From Mimachlamys varia (lineage: Eukaryota > Mollusca > Bivalvia > Pectinida > Pectinidae): DNA of 64,000 bases. Below, one piece after another: positions 10,920-24,132 of this stretch. The notes below the pieces were generated by a model. The model saw only the letters and a program-made list of their open reading frames with translations. It ran no database searches and had not been told where the DNA came from. The position numbers and the translations under genes are program-made. The DNA is taken from positions 28,767,001 through 28,831,000 of the forward strand of contig OX392538.1 in the NCBI GenBank assembly GCA_947623455.1, read 5' to 3'. Within the stretch, counting starts at the first letter, position 1, and every line of letters starts with the position of its first letter.

Positions 10920-11667
10920 CATATTAACTGTATAGTATAATCATGAGTAAAAAATAATGATAAATTACAATTTGGTATTACCTGCATCTTGCCTGAGCGA
11001 CAAGTTATATTGGTGCTCATCATCAGGTCACGAGACATTTAATTGTGAGTCAATTGGTTAATTATGCTGTCAAGAGACGTGTAGTATATAGATATGGCTT
11101 GATATGTATATATCTGTTCCTACATGTACAATTGTCTAAAAAATAATAATTGGTCTCTGTCTGAGCCTTCAGTTTTTTTGCACTTAAACATGTGGGCATG
11201 TCAAGTCGCACTAAATTGTAACTTGATCATGCCATACACCCATATGTGGCAAGAGTGATATTGTGTGATAAAAGATGGGAAAGTTACAATTTTCATATAA
11301 AAATTGAAAATAATTTTGTCTGGCTATGCATTTACCCAGTTAACAACGTATCTTTTTAAATTTGTGGGAGTATATATATATCTATAGCCAATATCTCCCT
11401 AAAAACATTGCATTTTCGAAACTCTACAGAGAGTTAACCCTTTTCATTTAAAATATGAAAATAAAATGAACAAAAAATTGTACGACAATGCAATTGCTCA
11501 GTTTAAATCGGAGTTGTGCCCCTGAAAAAGCTTTACATGCAGTTTCGACTCTTTACAAAGAGTTATCCATTTAAAAGAACAGTGTCGTCTGCAATCCTGA
11601 AGTAATTATGTAGCCTTTTGATCACCTTTGAAAAGAGTTACACACCTTTATTTATTTCTAATCATTT
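10920..11667. other. No further feature except the fold-back element
   Basis: AT-rich sequence with no exon that could extend the zinc-finger gene and no recognised repeat apart from the fold-back at 11188-11247. Confidence 0.3.
11188..11247. repeat. Fold-back element copy 1
   Basis: The arm ACATGTGGGCATGTCAAGT pairs imperfectly with a downstream ACTTGATCATGCC...ACATATG arm. A diverged second copy lies at 14362-14428 with the same loop (CGCACTAA). Confidence 0.55.
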
Positions 11668-11748
11668 TTAGGCCCCCGTCATGAAATGGGGGGCATATAG
11701 TGTAACCCATGTCCGTCCCGTCCCATGTTAATGTAACCAGCTTAATTA
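11668..11748 (+). mobile_element. 5' stub of another TTAG-type element
   Basis: Begins TTAGGCCCCCGTCATG and can fold as GCCCCC...GGGGGGC, then CATATAGTGTAACCC and GTCCGTCCCGTCCC. This is the same 5' layout (TTAG, hairpin, GTCC-rich simple repeat) as the larger families. The rest is missing, and a family A fragment follows directly. Confidence 0.45.
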
Positions 11749-12158
11749 TTAGCTCACCTGGTCTGAAGGATTCAAAATTATACTAATGTTGGGACTGACC
11801 CCCCAGGGGGCTGAGGGGTGGGGCCAAAAAGGGTTATTTAGCTATATTGGTTTAAGCAACTTCTTCTCCATAATAACCACTGATTGGAAATCAGCCTTAT
11901 TTGGTAGGAAGCATCCTTAGGTGCCCAGGATTCAAAATTGTACTTGTAGTGGGACTGACTCCCTAGGGGGCTTAGGGCGGGGCCAAAAAGGGTTATTTAG
12001 CTAGATTATGGTTTAAGCAGATTTCTTCTCCATAACCACTGATTGGAAATCAAAATTATTTGGCAGGAAGTATCCTTAGTTGCCCAGAATTCAAAATTGT
12101 ACTAATGGTGGGACTGACCCCTAAGGGGCTGAGGGATGGGGCCAAAAAGTGTTACCTA
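11749..12158 (+). mobile_element. Family A fragment
   Basis: Begins TTAGCTCACCTGGTCTGAAGG, then jumps straight into the ~157 bp monomers (GGGACTGACCCCC..., ACTTCTTCTCCATAACC...). The 5' simple repeat is deleted and the 3' hairpin end is absent. Confidence 0.6.
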
Positions 12159-12535
12159 TTAGCCCTTCGCGACGAAAGTTGGGGAGGAGATATATAGCGT
12201 TCCTTTCGTGTACATGTACGTATATATAGGTACGCAAGTACGTACGTACCTATGTTCACTTTTTGTCAGCGCTCGAGACTTCATTTTTGAATGGATTCTG
12301 ACCAAACTTCTTATATGGGTCCAGCATGGTAAAACTTCGAATGAGTTCCTGTTTCAGGGTGCCAAGGTCAAGGTCAGCGTCACTATTTATAAAAAATCTT
12401 TGTCAGCGCTCTTGCGACTTCATTTTTGAATGGATCCTGACCAAACTTCATATATGGGTCCAGCATGGGATACCTCGAATGAGTTCCTGGAAAGGACCCC
12501 ATTTATAAAATACCCAGCGCAAACCCTGCAGTAGT
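12159..12535 (+). mobile_element. Family G element fragment with two ~117 bp monomers
   Basis: Begins TTAGCCCTTCGCGACGAAAG, an imperfect hairpin, and holds two copies of a segment with GACTTCATTTTTGAATGGAT and CCAAGGTCAAGGTCAG. The 3' end could not be located. It follows the family A fragment without spacer, so one may have inserted at the end of the other. Confidence 0.45.
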
Positions 12536-14700
12536 ATATTTGACACCTATAGTCTTCATGTGACTATATTTCATTCTGTATTTTTCTTGAATGGGACTCC
12601 ATTTCCAAGAAAATAATCATGTACTATATATGCCAATTAAACCTTCTGAACAAAGGAGAATGCTTATATATGCATTTAGATACACACATAATTATAATCA
12701 CTATCAGGAAATGAAGTTGCTAGTGTGATGCGTAACCAGATACTGTTGAATGCATAACAATATATATCATATTTATCTGGCAATGAGCCCATGTGTGATA
12801 ATAAGCCCATCCATGTCTATTGCAGTTCAGTGCAAATGACAACTGATATTATTTCAATGTCCTGCAATAACCCCACCCCCCATTTTGCGTCAGAGTTCAT
12901 GTGTTAGCACGCGAGGGGATTTGTATCGTTTGCGATGCCTTGTTTGCGTTAGGTCTGTGTCCTCTTTCTGGTACATGTGCAAAAACCCACTGCGCATATA
13001 AAACAGGAAATGAAGGCAAGTGTTGCCTGCTAACATTTCAAGCAAATTTTACTTTTGTGCACTAATGTGATCATAAATAAAATACAGTTCAATGTATAAA
13101 TACTCCTTACCAGATATTTTCTTATTGTGACTGTGCAATTAAACATAGCTCTAACAGTCCTGTCGATTACACTACGATACACATTTTGTAGGTCAGCTAG
13201 GGGCGATAACCCGTAACTTCCGGAATCTTTGAAAGCATGAATATGACGGTCTGAATTTTGTACTCTGTTTTGTTGAATGAATTGCTTGGTAAAACATGTT
13301 ATTAGTATAAGGTATGGTTAAAACGAATGCTGACAAATAAATGCTTATTTAAGAATGAAAAAAAACCCATACTTTTCATAGCAGCCCTAGGCATGAGGAT
13401 GCGGCCAAACGGCACAATGGAACTGAATTTCTATTGGATACTGCATGAACATTTATAACTATTTTGGGTATCACCACTAGGATAAAAATTGAAAGAAATT
13501 TCGGCATTTTGGGTGAAATTGGTAGCATTATGTAGACAAAAACATTGCCAAAAAGATCAATGAACGAGGATATTCATTGAAATTTGATTTTGAACAAGTG
13601 TTTACAGCATACAGACAGCAGTAATATTGATAGGAAGTTTCTCGCATTCAAAGCATGATTTTTAATGTTCCATTACAGCTTCAAAGCCATCATCATGTTA
13701 AAACAAATGTAAAGTGTTTGGAGTGTATTATTTACAAATTATAGACATGTAAATGAATTAATAGAATCAGTTGGTATATCATCATAATTATTAAAAGGTC
13801 AAATTCTAGACAAAAATGAATTGTTTAAGAATCAAATTTTCAAAAAAAAAAAAGATAATGAAATGCTACAATCACTACCATGTAAATAAATTCAATCCAA
13901 GTAATGTCAGTGCTGATTTGAATTATTTCACAAGGTCTTGTATTGGCGCCCCTACTATTAAGCATGCCAAAGTTTCATTTTTCCTTATTACAGTTCAGTA
14001 TACAAGCTTTGCGCCTGTTTACCGAAGAAAACCCACAAATATCTGTAATACACAATGTCCGCAATTGATGAAAATAATATCGCATATCATGCATACTACC
14101 AATTCTGGTCCCAAAACATTGTACTTAATGGCTTTATAGAAACAGCAGTTTTTGTTCATCAGTTCTTTTTCTTATCCTATAAAGCAACCTCTTTAAAATT
14201 GTAGTTGCCCCTTGCGCTAATTACGGCAAATACTTAAATGAAATCTGCAGGAGGTGCGAGCACTTTTCATATCTTCCAGACATATTTCTAGTTTTCTCTT
14301 TTATTGAGAAGATCTTCACCAAGAAATATAGGCAATTCTTTAACAAATATTCCCACTCAAAACATGTGGGCATGTCAAGTCGCACTAATATATAAATTGT
14401 AACTTGATCATGCCATACACCCTCATGTGGCGAGAGTGATATTTTGTTTGATGGTGCAGTGTTTTCCTGCTCTAAGTATTTGAGAAACAACTGTTTATTG
14501 TGAAGCAAATCTATCTTTTTCTGAAAATTTCCATATCTTCTGATACAACAAAACATTACAAATGGTTTATATTTGACAGTATAGTCTTTTCTTTCGGACT
14601 AAGGTAATGATATTTTACCTGTGAATCAACTGTGTACTATCAATCGTATGTATATATGTATGCCCTATCCCTACCTCCACTAACAAATTCAAATGTTTTT
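12536..14700. other. No gene recognised
   Basis: Contains short open frames only (longest about 110 codons), none with splice signals or recognisable motifs, plus a fold-back element at 14362-14428. Confidence 0.35.
14362..14428. repeat. Fold-back element copy 2
   Basis: Second copy of the ACATGTGGGCATGTCAAGT fold-back at 11188-11247, with an 8-base loop expansion (ATATATAA) and the same complementary arm. Confidence 0.55.
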
Positions 14701-16517
14701 TTAAAGGGGCAACCAAGGAAAACCAATGAAATTCTTGAATGTACATGCTGTCTGCACTACAAGTTACATTTTCCTGTTATTCAAAGTCCACTCAAAATGT
14801 CTATTAGCCACTTGCAAAATTGCATTCCTCGGGAAAGCCAGATAAAATGGTGATGATCACACGTCAAGTGAGTGTTGTCGCACTTAAGCCGCCTAATGTA
14901 TATATCCGATGATGAAACGGAGATAAATATGTGTATAAATTTAATGAATCACATTCACGTAATAATCGGACGTGAATTTCGCATGATATTCATATGCTGG
15001 CATCTAGCTCTGCATCATTTATCGACACCAATACCTGACAGAACGGAACAAATGGGTACGGGAGATGTATATACAACCATGCATCGTCAGAAACACACAT
15101 ATATGACACTGCACTCTTACATCTAAGTTCAGTGTCATATGGTTTCCGACGATGACAACTATGGGGCAAACCTTGATTTCTGTGAAAAGATAGATTCACG
15201 AATCTATTTGTACCTTCTGTATTTCATAGATTAGGTACAGTATGAAAAGCAATTTTTTTCCACACATGATGACATTAATTTATTCATTTTGTCCAAATTG
15301 AAGCCGTATAAACTATAACCCAAGTCTCACCTACATGTATAGTGGCTTTTTATGATGTAAACAAATGACCCCTCACCTCTCCAATAGGTTTTATCTTGTA
15401 TGTGAAAAGGTCTTCTCTCCAGCAATGATTCAATAATGCCGTTTTACTGGAATATTATAAAGGGAATAATTCAATATTACAAAACACACTTTTAAGTTTA
15501 ACGCATGCATTTCATGTAATAGAGGAATGAAAGAGTTACCCCTTGTGAGGCCCCAAAACCAAATCAAAACTATGCATCGGTTACTCAGAAGAAAACTGTA
15601 ACATGCAAACAGTGGGGCAGTTAGTTTCTCCCTTGAATACTTCCCATCACTCATTATGCTTCCGTAATATAATCCTTGTGTTATGTTTTGACCATTCGAC
15701 AACTTTTCGCCTCGTAGTTACATGTAGGTCATGCGGGTAGCCATTTTTTGTTTACCAATGTAGCTTGTAATGCGCATGCGTTATCATATGTGACGCAAAA
15801 ATTTTACATGTCCAAACTGTTGATCAACAAATAGTGATTCCCTTTTTGAGAACATATTTCAGCGCAAATCACCCATTAATTTTTGTGTCACCTGAAAAGG
15901 CGATATATAGGGATCACTATGTCGGCGGCGGCATCTGCACCAACAGTTTCCGTGCGATAACTTGAGTTTCCTTAGGCCAATCAAACTCAAACTTCATACA
16001 GTGCTTCATTACCAAAAATGATCGTTTGGGATTGCTTTTCAGGGTCAAAGGTCAAAGGTCAAGGTCACTGTTGCTATAAATAGAAAATCAGTTTCCGTGC
16101 TATAACTTGAGTTGCCTTGGGCCAATCAAACTCAAACTTCATACAGTGCTTCCTTACCAAAAGTGCTCGCTTGGGATTGCTTTTCAGGGTCAAAGGTCAA
16201 GGTCACTGTTACTATAAATAGAAAATCACTTTTCCTGGGCGAATCAAACTCAAACTTTATACAGTGCTTCCATACCAAAAGTGCTCGATTGGGATTGCTT
16301 TTCAGGGTCAAAGGTCAAGGTCACTGTTTCTATTCCACCTTGGAACTGATACAAAGCATATCCATAGATAGCTCCTAAAAACTTATCTCCCAACTTGCTG
16401 CGCAGGGGACACATCCACTTCCGTGGGATTCTTGTTCACAAGGTAATATGTTTAATTTGTATACAATAATTCTAAATAAGCATAAAAAAATGTAGTTTTA
16501 CCGTGATGCCTCTTTAA
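14701..16517 (+). mobile_element. Family J TIR element, with family H inserted
   Basis: The left end TTAAAGGGGCAACC and right end GTGATGCCTCTTTAA are inverted repeats bounded by TTAA. It shares many blocks with 32315-34106 (TTGTCCAAATTGAAGCCGTA, CACTTGCAAAATCG-type, TGCGCATGCGTT). No transposase is visible. TTAA borders suggest piggyBac-type target use, but the terminal bases are not the usual CCC, so the class is open. A 542 bp family H element interrupts it. Confidence 0.6.
15893..16434 (+). mobile_element. Family H rolling-circle-like element
   Basis: The 5' end TTGTGTCACCTG is matched by an inverted CAGGGGACACA near the 3' end. A small hairpin (TCCAC-TTCC-GTGGGA) and terminal CTTG follow. 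Inside are three copies of a 116-144 bp monomer with CCAATCAAACTCAAACTT and GGTCAAAGGTCAAGGTCAC. The inverted J copy at 1392-2200 shows the uninterrupted site around the ATTAATTTT block. Confidence 0.6.
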
Positions 16518-18669
16518 ATATTTCTCAGAAATATGAAGTGTAAACAACAATAGAACGTTTTTCAATTTAATATTGCTCAAGCCCTCAAGGCATTCCAATT
16601 TGAAATAGCTTTGTTTTACTTTTTAAATACAATTACTCCCTGCAGATGCTGGTAGTTTAATTGTAATCATTCACTGACCTTGACTGTCAAATTACAAAAA
16701 TGGGAATTTTCTTGAGAAAATCTTCATGTTGAATTGGGTACATATATTAACGGTGATGAAGATTTCACATAAATGGACATGTACATAACTCTCTTAAAAG
16801 AAGTCAACTCTGAAATTAAAATGCTGATATACAACTGGATAACATACTGATAAAAGTTTCATCAAAATCTATCCGGATCAGTTTTCCCATAAAGGGCCAT
16901 AACTTGAACTTGTGAACTTGAACCTTTGAACTTGGACCTGTGTACTTGAACTGCTTGAGGGCTGACCATATACTTGTCGGCAGCCCGATTTAATAAGAAA
17001 ACAGCCGTAACCAATAATGCTAAAGAATAAGTAACTAATAAAATATTTTGTACTTTATTATGGTTTTATTTGTGTTCTCTTCGATAAATGATCTGTCGGG
17101 GATATTCTGTCCCGCTCCGTCATGGCAAAGAAATGAAAACTGAGGTGTTTGTTTTTAAACAGCGACACGTGTGCCAGGGTTTATCTATTTTTGTTTTCCC
17201 TTTCTTACAATATTAGTGTTTTTTAATATCTTTTCTCTTTTCTTTCTCGCATTTCGTTAATTGATATTATTCAAACACAAGAAAGCTACCATAGATGATA
17301 ATCACATTTTCAGGGGTAGTGTACATAACTACATATGTTATAATCATTGTATGTTATTAGCTATCAAAGAATTTAGTAATTATGGGAGGCATGAAGAAGA
17401 TATTAATAATTTATTGGATAGGCATATGTATATTTACCACCCTTTGAGTTTAACTTTAAGATGTAGGAAAGTACTTGATAATGAACATTTTTTTTTCTTT
17501 TCTTCTTATCGAATTGGCATACCCCGGGTATATCAAATTAATAAGAAAACACCATGATACTATATGCCTGCTATATATACAACCACAAGCCCTATACATT
17601 TCTGTGGTACCCCTCTGGCTGGCCTTGTTTATGGTCTTGTAACGTCGAAGCTCGCTTTTCAACAAAGCTCTCTTTGCATGGCTTCACCACCCAATGCCAG
17701 TTTTACCCAGTAGCTTGCTGATTAGGTCATGCAATCCGCCACACGACCATTTCCATACCCAACTACCATTAGAACAAATATGACTGAAACATGTACTATG
17801 TGTGTGTAATGTATATGTGTACATATTTGTATGTGTATACGTATGATTTCACTGGTGGTATTGCCTTTATTTTAGATATACATGTAGGCAAACAAGAAAT
17901 GACAGTTTATTGTTGAAATCTACAAGTTTTCATTGTAAAACTAAATTGCTGCCATTGGCCATAGAGATATGTCTCTTTCATGTACATACCGGGTCACACA
18001 TGCTCTGATCATGTGCTTGCGCAGGATGAGACGGCTTATTTACGAATGATAATGAATTACAACGGGTCGAATAATTATTTTGATGATACTTAAAAGTAAT
18101 TATTAGCAGCATTTGCTGAAACTTTAAATTTGTATAATTAAGTGAAAGTGTAAGTTTTATTATACATTTTCATGAAATGTTGCGTTTAGTGTATAAGTTT
18201 GTTTTTTCCTGAGATTAACACACAGTAGACTCCATAGTTACTGGTAACGGCAATCAGCTGCTGAAGATGAAGACGTCCCTACCCGGAGGATGGAGTTGGT
18301 TATTTTTCATCGCTCTTTTTATTACATTCCCATTAGTTTTAAAACTTCTGTCAATGTCCCTTATGTAAAAATGTTTGTATGGCCTATTCCAACCCATTAT
18401 CATTCATTCAAATGTAATCGTTTTAACCCCTATATCGCTTCTTTCAAATTTACATTACATATAGTTTACTGTTGTCAATATCATACTTCAATATTTCGTG
18501 TGGAAGGCACATTTAATAAGAAATTGCAATCTTGATTTGCCTTTTAAAATCAGGGGTGAACACATTTAAAAATTACTAGGTATATCTACATTTAAAACAA
18601 AATGTTTTGTGATTCTTAATAGTATTATGTATCATTATTACTGTATTAATTCACATAATAAGATGATTT
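16518..18669. other. Mostly unclassified intergenic sequence
   Basis: No gene found. 17130-17215 is an inverted, diverged copy of 23660-23735 (words ACACGTGTGC and AAACTGAGGTGTTTG). 18290-18420 holds a fragment of the family K repeat (GTCAATGTCCCTTATGTAAA). Around 16900-16960 a short CTTGAAC simple repeat occurs. Confidence 0.4.
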
Positions 18670-21200
18670 TTAGGTCATCTGACCCAAAGGGTCAAGATGA
18701 CCTATAGTTACCGTGCTTCGTCCGTCGTCGTCCGCCGTCCGCTGTGCGCCGTCCGTAAACTTTTCACATTTCAAACTTCTTCTCAAGTTCTACCAATGGG
18801 ATTAAGCTGAAACTTGGCTGAAATGATCCTGAGATAGTCCTGACCAAGTGTTGTTATTTTTCGGGTCGGTCCGAAATCTAAGATGGCCGCCAGAGCCGCC
18901 ATCTTGAAAAACACATTTTCAACTTCTTCTCAAGTTCTACCAGTGGGATTAAGATGAAACTTGGCTGAAATGATCCTGAGATGGTCCTGACCAAGTGTTG
19001 TTATTTTTCGGGTCGGTCCGAAATCCAAGATGGCCGCCATAGCCGACATCTTGAAAAACACATATTAAACTTCTTCTACAGTTCCACTGGTACCTGTGAG
19101 CTGAAAATTGGTAGGGATGTTCAGGAAGGGCAGCCCATAAAATGTTGTTATTTTTCGGGTCCGAAAAACTCGCGACATTTGTGCCATGGCTGCCATTTTG
19201 TGACATGATTGCGCAATCACTGTTTTCCTGAACAACACCTATTTTAAACTTCTTCTTAAGTTCTACCAATGGGATTAAGCTGAAACTTGGCTGAAATGAT
19301 CCTGAGATAGTCCTGACCAAGTGTTGTTATTTTTCGGGTCGGTCCGAAATCTAAGATGGCCGCCAGATCCGCCATCTTGAAAAACACATTTTCAACTTCT
19401 TCTCAAGTTCTACCTGTGGGATTAAGATGAAACTTGGCTGAAATGATCCTGAGATGGTCCTGACCAAGTGTTGTTATTTTTCGGGTCGGTCTGAAATCCA
19501 AGATGGCCGCCATAGCCGACATCTTGAAAAACACATATTAAACTTCTTCTACAGTTCCACTGGTACCTGTGAGCTGAAAATTGGTAGGGATGTTCAGGAA
19601 GGGCAGCCCATAAAATGTTGTTATTTTTCGGGTCCGAAAAACTCGCGACATTTGTGCCATGGCGGCCATTTTGTGACATGATTGCGCAATCACTGTTTTC
19701 CTGAACAACACCTATTTTAAACTTCTTCTTAAGTTCTACCAATGGGATTAAGCTGAAACTTGGCTGAAATGATCCTGAGATAGTCCTGACCAAGTGTTGT
19801 TATTTTTCGGGTCGGTCCGAAATCCAAGATGGCCGCCAGATCCGCCATCTTGAAAAACACATTTTCAACTTCTTCTCAAGTTCTACCAGTGGGATTAAGA
19901 TGAAACTTGGCTGAAATGATCCTGAGATGGTCCTGACCAAGTGTTGTTATTTTTTGGGTTGGTCCGAAATCCAAGATGGCCGCCAGAGCCGCCATCTTGA
20001 AAAACACATTTCCAAATTTCTCTCAAGTTTCACCTGTGGGATTAAGCTGAAACTTGGCTGAAATTATCCTGAGATGGTCCTGACCATGAGTTGTTACTTT
20101 TCGGTCGGTTCGAAATCCAAGATGGCCACCATGGCCGCCATCTTACAAAACACATTTCCAACTTCTTCTCAAGTTCTACCTGTGGGATTAAGCTAAAACT
20201 TGGCTGAAGTGATTCTGAGATTGTCCTGACCAAGTGTTGTTATTTTTCAGGTTGGTCGGAAATCCAAGATGGCCTTCAGAGCCGCCATCTTGAAAAACAC
20301 ATTTCAAACTTCTTCTCAAGTTCTACCTGTGTGATTAAGCTGAAACTTGGCTGACATGATCCTGAGATGGTCCTGATCAAGTATTGTTACTTATTGGGTC
20401 GGTCCGAAATCCAAGATGGCTGCCAGAGCCGCAATCTTGAAAAACACGTTTCCAACTTCTTATCAAGTTCTACCACTGGGATTAAGCTGAAAATTGGCTG
20501 AAATGATCCTGAGATGGTCCTGACCAAGTGTTGTTACATTTCGGGTTGGTCCAAAATCCAAGATGGCCGCCAGATTCGCCATCTTGAAAAACAAAATTGC
20601 CGTCCGTAAACTTTTCACATTTTAAACTTCTTCTCAAGTTCTATCCGTGGGATTGAGCTGAAACTTGCTAGAAATGATCCTTAGGTGGACCTGACCAAGT
20701 GTTGTTATTTTTCAACTCCGTTGGAATTAAAAGATGGCCGCCATGGCCGCCATTTTGAAAACACATTTTAAACTTTTCATAGAAAAATGATCCCCAGATA
20801 GTCCCAACCAAATGTTGTTATTTCTCCAGTCCGTCAGAGATCCAAGATGGCTGCAACAGCCCCCATTTTGCATCCACATCTAACACTTTCCATGATCTGA
20901 AACTTGCCTAAAATGATTCTGACCAAATGTTATTTTTCGCACTGTTCCGAAGAAATCCATGATCATCACCATCTTGAAAACCACATTTGTGTGGCATATT
21001 GTTACATGATTGTATTACTAATTCCTAGAGGAGAGGAATTTATATAAGCTATTAGCTTGTTTTCCAATCCTCACTATTTGTATAATTTCTATATATGTAA
21101 TATACATGTACACTGATGGAAATAAAATGTTGTTTAAACTAATTCCATAATGGTATCACAATTGGTAGTCAGATGACCGTTAAGGCCCTTGGGCCTCTTG
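18670..21200 (+). mobile_element. Family B1 element, 2.5 kb with higher-order array
   Basis: The 5' end TTAGGTCATCTGACC folds with GGGTCAAGATGACCTA. A CGTCCGTCGTCGTCCGCCGT simple repeat follows, then a tandem array from about 18760 to 20960. The monomers (~145-160 bp) contain AACTTCTTCTCAAGTTCTAC and paired CAAGATGGCC...GCCATCTTG words. Three monomers form a 473 bp higher-order unit (18949 against 19422). Near the 3' end TCAGATGACCG is the inverted partner of the 5' AGGTCATCTGA. The hairpin AGGCCCTTGGGCCT and CTTG end the element. The short open frames inside are array translations. Confidence 0.75.
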
Positions 21201-21259
21201 TTTAAACATTTTTTATCTTGAAGACAAATTATTACATATTCTTGTTTAATTCGAAGTGG

Positions 21260-21920
21260 ATGGGGATAACTTTAGGGAGGTAGGGATGGAAATACATGAT
21301 ATGCAGAACAACAGGATGCGATCCTCTGGCACACTGTGAAAAGTTGTAACATCGCAAGTCACTGGCGTGGATTGAAACCCCGTAAACTAGGCCTGCATGC
21401 TGCACATCAGAGAGTTCCAATAGTCTAAATTATTGGGTATATCTACATTTAAAACAAAACTTTTAGGGAGGTTGGGATGGAAATATGTGATATGCAGAAC
21501 AGGATGCGATCCTCTGGCACACTGTGAAAAGTTGTAACATCGCAAGTCTCTGGCGTGGATTGAAACCCCGCAAACTTGGCCTGCTGCACATCAGAGAGTT
21601 CCTATATTAAAACAACTTTTAGGGAGGTCGGGATAGAAATACGTGATATGCAGAACAGGATATGCTGCACATCAGAGAGTTCCACTAATTTCTAGTAATA
21701 TTATACAGTTAATGAGTTAAATTTCACTTTTGCGTTTAAGATTAAAGTACTAGCTTCGGATTATTTTAGGGATAGTTAACTTTGGGTGGTAATATGTATT
21801 AGTGATATGCAAAACAGGATGCGATCCCCTGGCACATTGTGAAAAGCTGTAAGATCTTAATTAAGTCACTGGCGTGGACTTGAAACTCCTAAATTTGGCC
21901 TGCTGCACATAAGACAAATG
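21260..21920. repeat. Tandem repeat, ~150-185 bp, about four copies
   Basis: A block with TTTAGGGAGGTNGGGATGG, GATATGCAGAACAGGATGCG, GCACACTGTGAAAAG and CTGCACATCAGAGAG recurs near 21270, 21460, 21610 (partial) and 21780. The copies have diverged and the third is internally deleted. Confidence 0.65.
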
Positions 21921-22451
21921 TTGTTTCACAAGCAATTATTGAAAGTTCAGGATGAAATTTGTTATATGAAAACTTATGATAATGTTGAAAAACTAAAACA
22001 AAAAGTAATTACATCATGTTTATGAAAACTTTTTTTTCTTCATTTCTCCATACTCATGATACTATTGCTATTACTTCCAACAATCATGTATTGTACAAGA
22101 TATGTACATCATTCAGTATATAATTCATTATTGTCAAATAACTTGTTCGGTCCCTAGTTGTGCATGGTCTAATTTTTGGACTGCCCAAGGGGAAAAATAT
22201 GGCCATCAAAAAGCCATCTTGTATGTTGACTGAAAGTATATTATGGTTATATTTTAAGACATACAAGATGGATTTGGAATTTGGAACTGATCATAAAAAC
22301 AAAACTGACATTAAGACCTTTCAGCTATTATCAATTTTCAAGGAAAATTCATGGAACGAAGATTAAGTACATAAATGAAAGTTAAAATTAGAAGGGAAAA
22401 TATCCAACTTTCTAAGAATGAATGAAAAACCGTCAATGGTGGGATCTCTTG
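21921..22451. other. No feature recognised
   Basis: Short open frames on both strands around 22084-22366 have no supporting signals. Confidence 0.35.
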
Positions 22452-23367
22452 TTAGCTCACCTGGTCCGAAGGACGGAGGTGAGCTTATGCCATACCGTGG
22501 CGTCCGTCTGTCGTCCGTCCGTCGTCCGTCAACAATTGTTTAAACGACTTCTTCTCCATAACCACTGATAGGAAATCAACCAAATTTGGCAGGAATCATC
22601 CTTAGGTGCCCAGGATCCAAAATTGTACTAATGGTGGGACTGACCCCCTAGGGGGCTGAGGGCGGGGCCAAAAAGGGTTATTTAGCTATATTAGTTTAAG
22701 CGACTTCTTCTCCATAACCACTGATTGGAAATCAGCCTTATTTAACAGGAAGCATCCTTAGGTGCTTAGGATTCAAAATTGTACTCATGATGGGACTGAC
22801 CCCCCAGGGGGCTGAGGGGTGGGGCCATAAAGAATTATTTAGCTATATTGATATTAGCGACTTCTTCTCCATAACCACGGGTTGGAAATCAACCAAATTT
22901 GGCAGGAAGCATCCCTAGGTGCTCAGGATTCAAAATTGTACTAATGGTGGGACTAACCCTCTAGGGGGCAGAGGGCGGGGCCAAAAAGGGTTATTTAGCT
23001 ATATCGTGGTTTAAGCGACTTCTTCTCAATAACCACTGATTGGAAATCAACCTCATTTGGCAGGAAGCATTTCCTAGGTGCTCAGGATTCAAATTTTACT
23101 AATGGTGGGACTAGCTGACCCCCTAGGGGGCTGAGGAGCAGGGCCAAAAAGGTTTATTTAGCTATATCATGGTTTTAGTGACTCACTGATGGGAAATCAG
23201 CCTTATTTGGCAGGAAGCATCCCTTGGTGCTCAGGATTCAAAATTGTACTAATGGTGGGACTGATCACCCAGAGGGCTGAGGGGCGGGGCAAGGAAGAAA
23301 ACATTTTCCATTATAACCTAGATACCATTGTATCCAGGTGAGCGATACAGGCCCTCTGGCCCTCTTG
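22452..23367 (+). mobile_element. Family A1 element, complete, 916 bp
   Basis: The 5' end TTAGCTCACCTGGTCCGAAG folds with GGTGAGCT. A GTCCGTCCGTCGTCC repeat follows, then about five ~157 bp monomers (GACTTCTTCTCCATAACCAC, ATTCAAAATTGTACTAATGG, GGGGCTGAGGG). The 3' inverted motif CCAGGTGAGCGATACA, hairpin AGGCCCTCTGGCCCT and CTTG close it. There is no coding capacity. Confidence 0.75.
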
Positions 23368-24132
23368 TTTCTTATTAATTTGATATAAAGCTATCGATAT
23401 GAGGAAATTAGAATATTTTCATTATCAAGTATCTGTTACATTCCGAAGTTAAACTCAAAAAGTGGTTTATATACATATGCATATCCAATAAATTATTAAT
23501 ACCTCGTTCGGGCCACCCCTAACTTTGCTAGCCAGCAACATATATTAGTACACTTGTAACTCGCCTGAAAATGTGATAATCATATATATTAGCTTATTTT
23601 GTGTTGGAATAATATCCATTAACCAGATGTGCGTAAGAAAAGAGACTAGATGTAAAATATCTAAGAAAGGGAAAACAATGAGTAAACCCTAGCACACGTG
23701 TGCTTGTTTACAAACACCTCAGTTTTAATTTCAATATTTCCGGTGCCAGATCATGTGACCGATTCAGCCAAACAGCAGACAATTAACCGGAAATTTCAAT
23801 CGTATAATGTGTCCAAATTTATTGAAGTTGACGGTTACTGGCCATGCAAATCTCTTTATTTTGGGTTGATTTAAGCAATAACCTTGTCTGTTTTCAACCA
23901 AACAATCCTTTAAGATCCTTGGTGTGCGATTTTACAGGATAGGTTGATATTGATGAATAAAGCGTTATAAATAGATATTTTGTCTAAACTTTACCTCCCA
24001 ATTTTCCCTGATCAACTTAATGTTTTATTAGATTTTAGTGTTAACACTCATTTTTAACTTTTGTCAATGTCTTTTATGCAAAAATGTTTGGCCTTTTCCG
24101 TTCCCATTCATCATTCATTCAAATGTTCTCGT
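23368..24132. other. Unclassified; fragments of family K
   Basis: 23660-23735 is inverted relative to 17130-17215. 23880-24130 resembles family K (AACAATCCTTTAAGATC, GGTGTGCGATTTTAC, GTCAATGTC). No gene is seen. Confidence 0.4.

Noticed and set aside
13816..14139. 107-codon plus-strand frame
   Set aside because: No recognisable motif, AT-rich codons, no splice signals or upstream context.
18981..19793. Pairs of identical 123- and 75-codon frames on opposite strands
   Set aside because: Both strands open over the same 473 bp higher-order unit; a repeat effect rather than genes.
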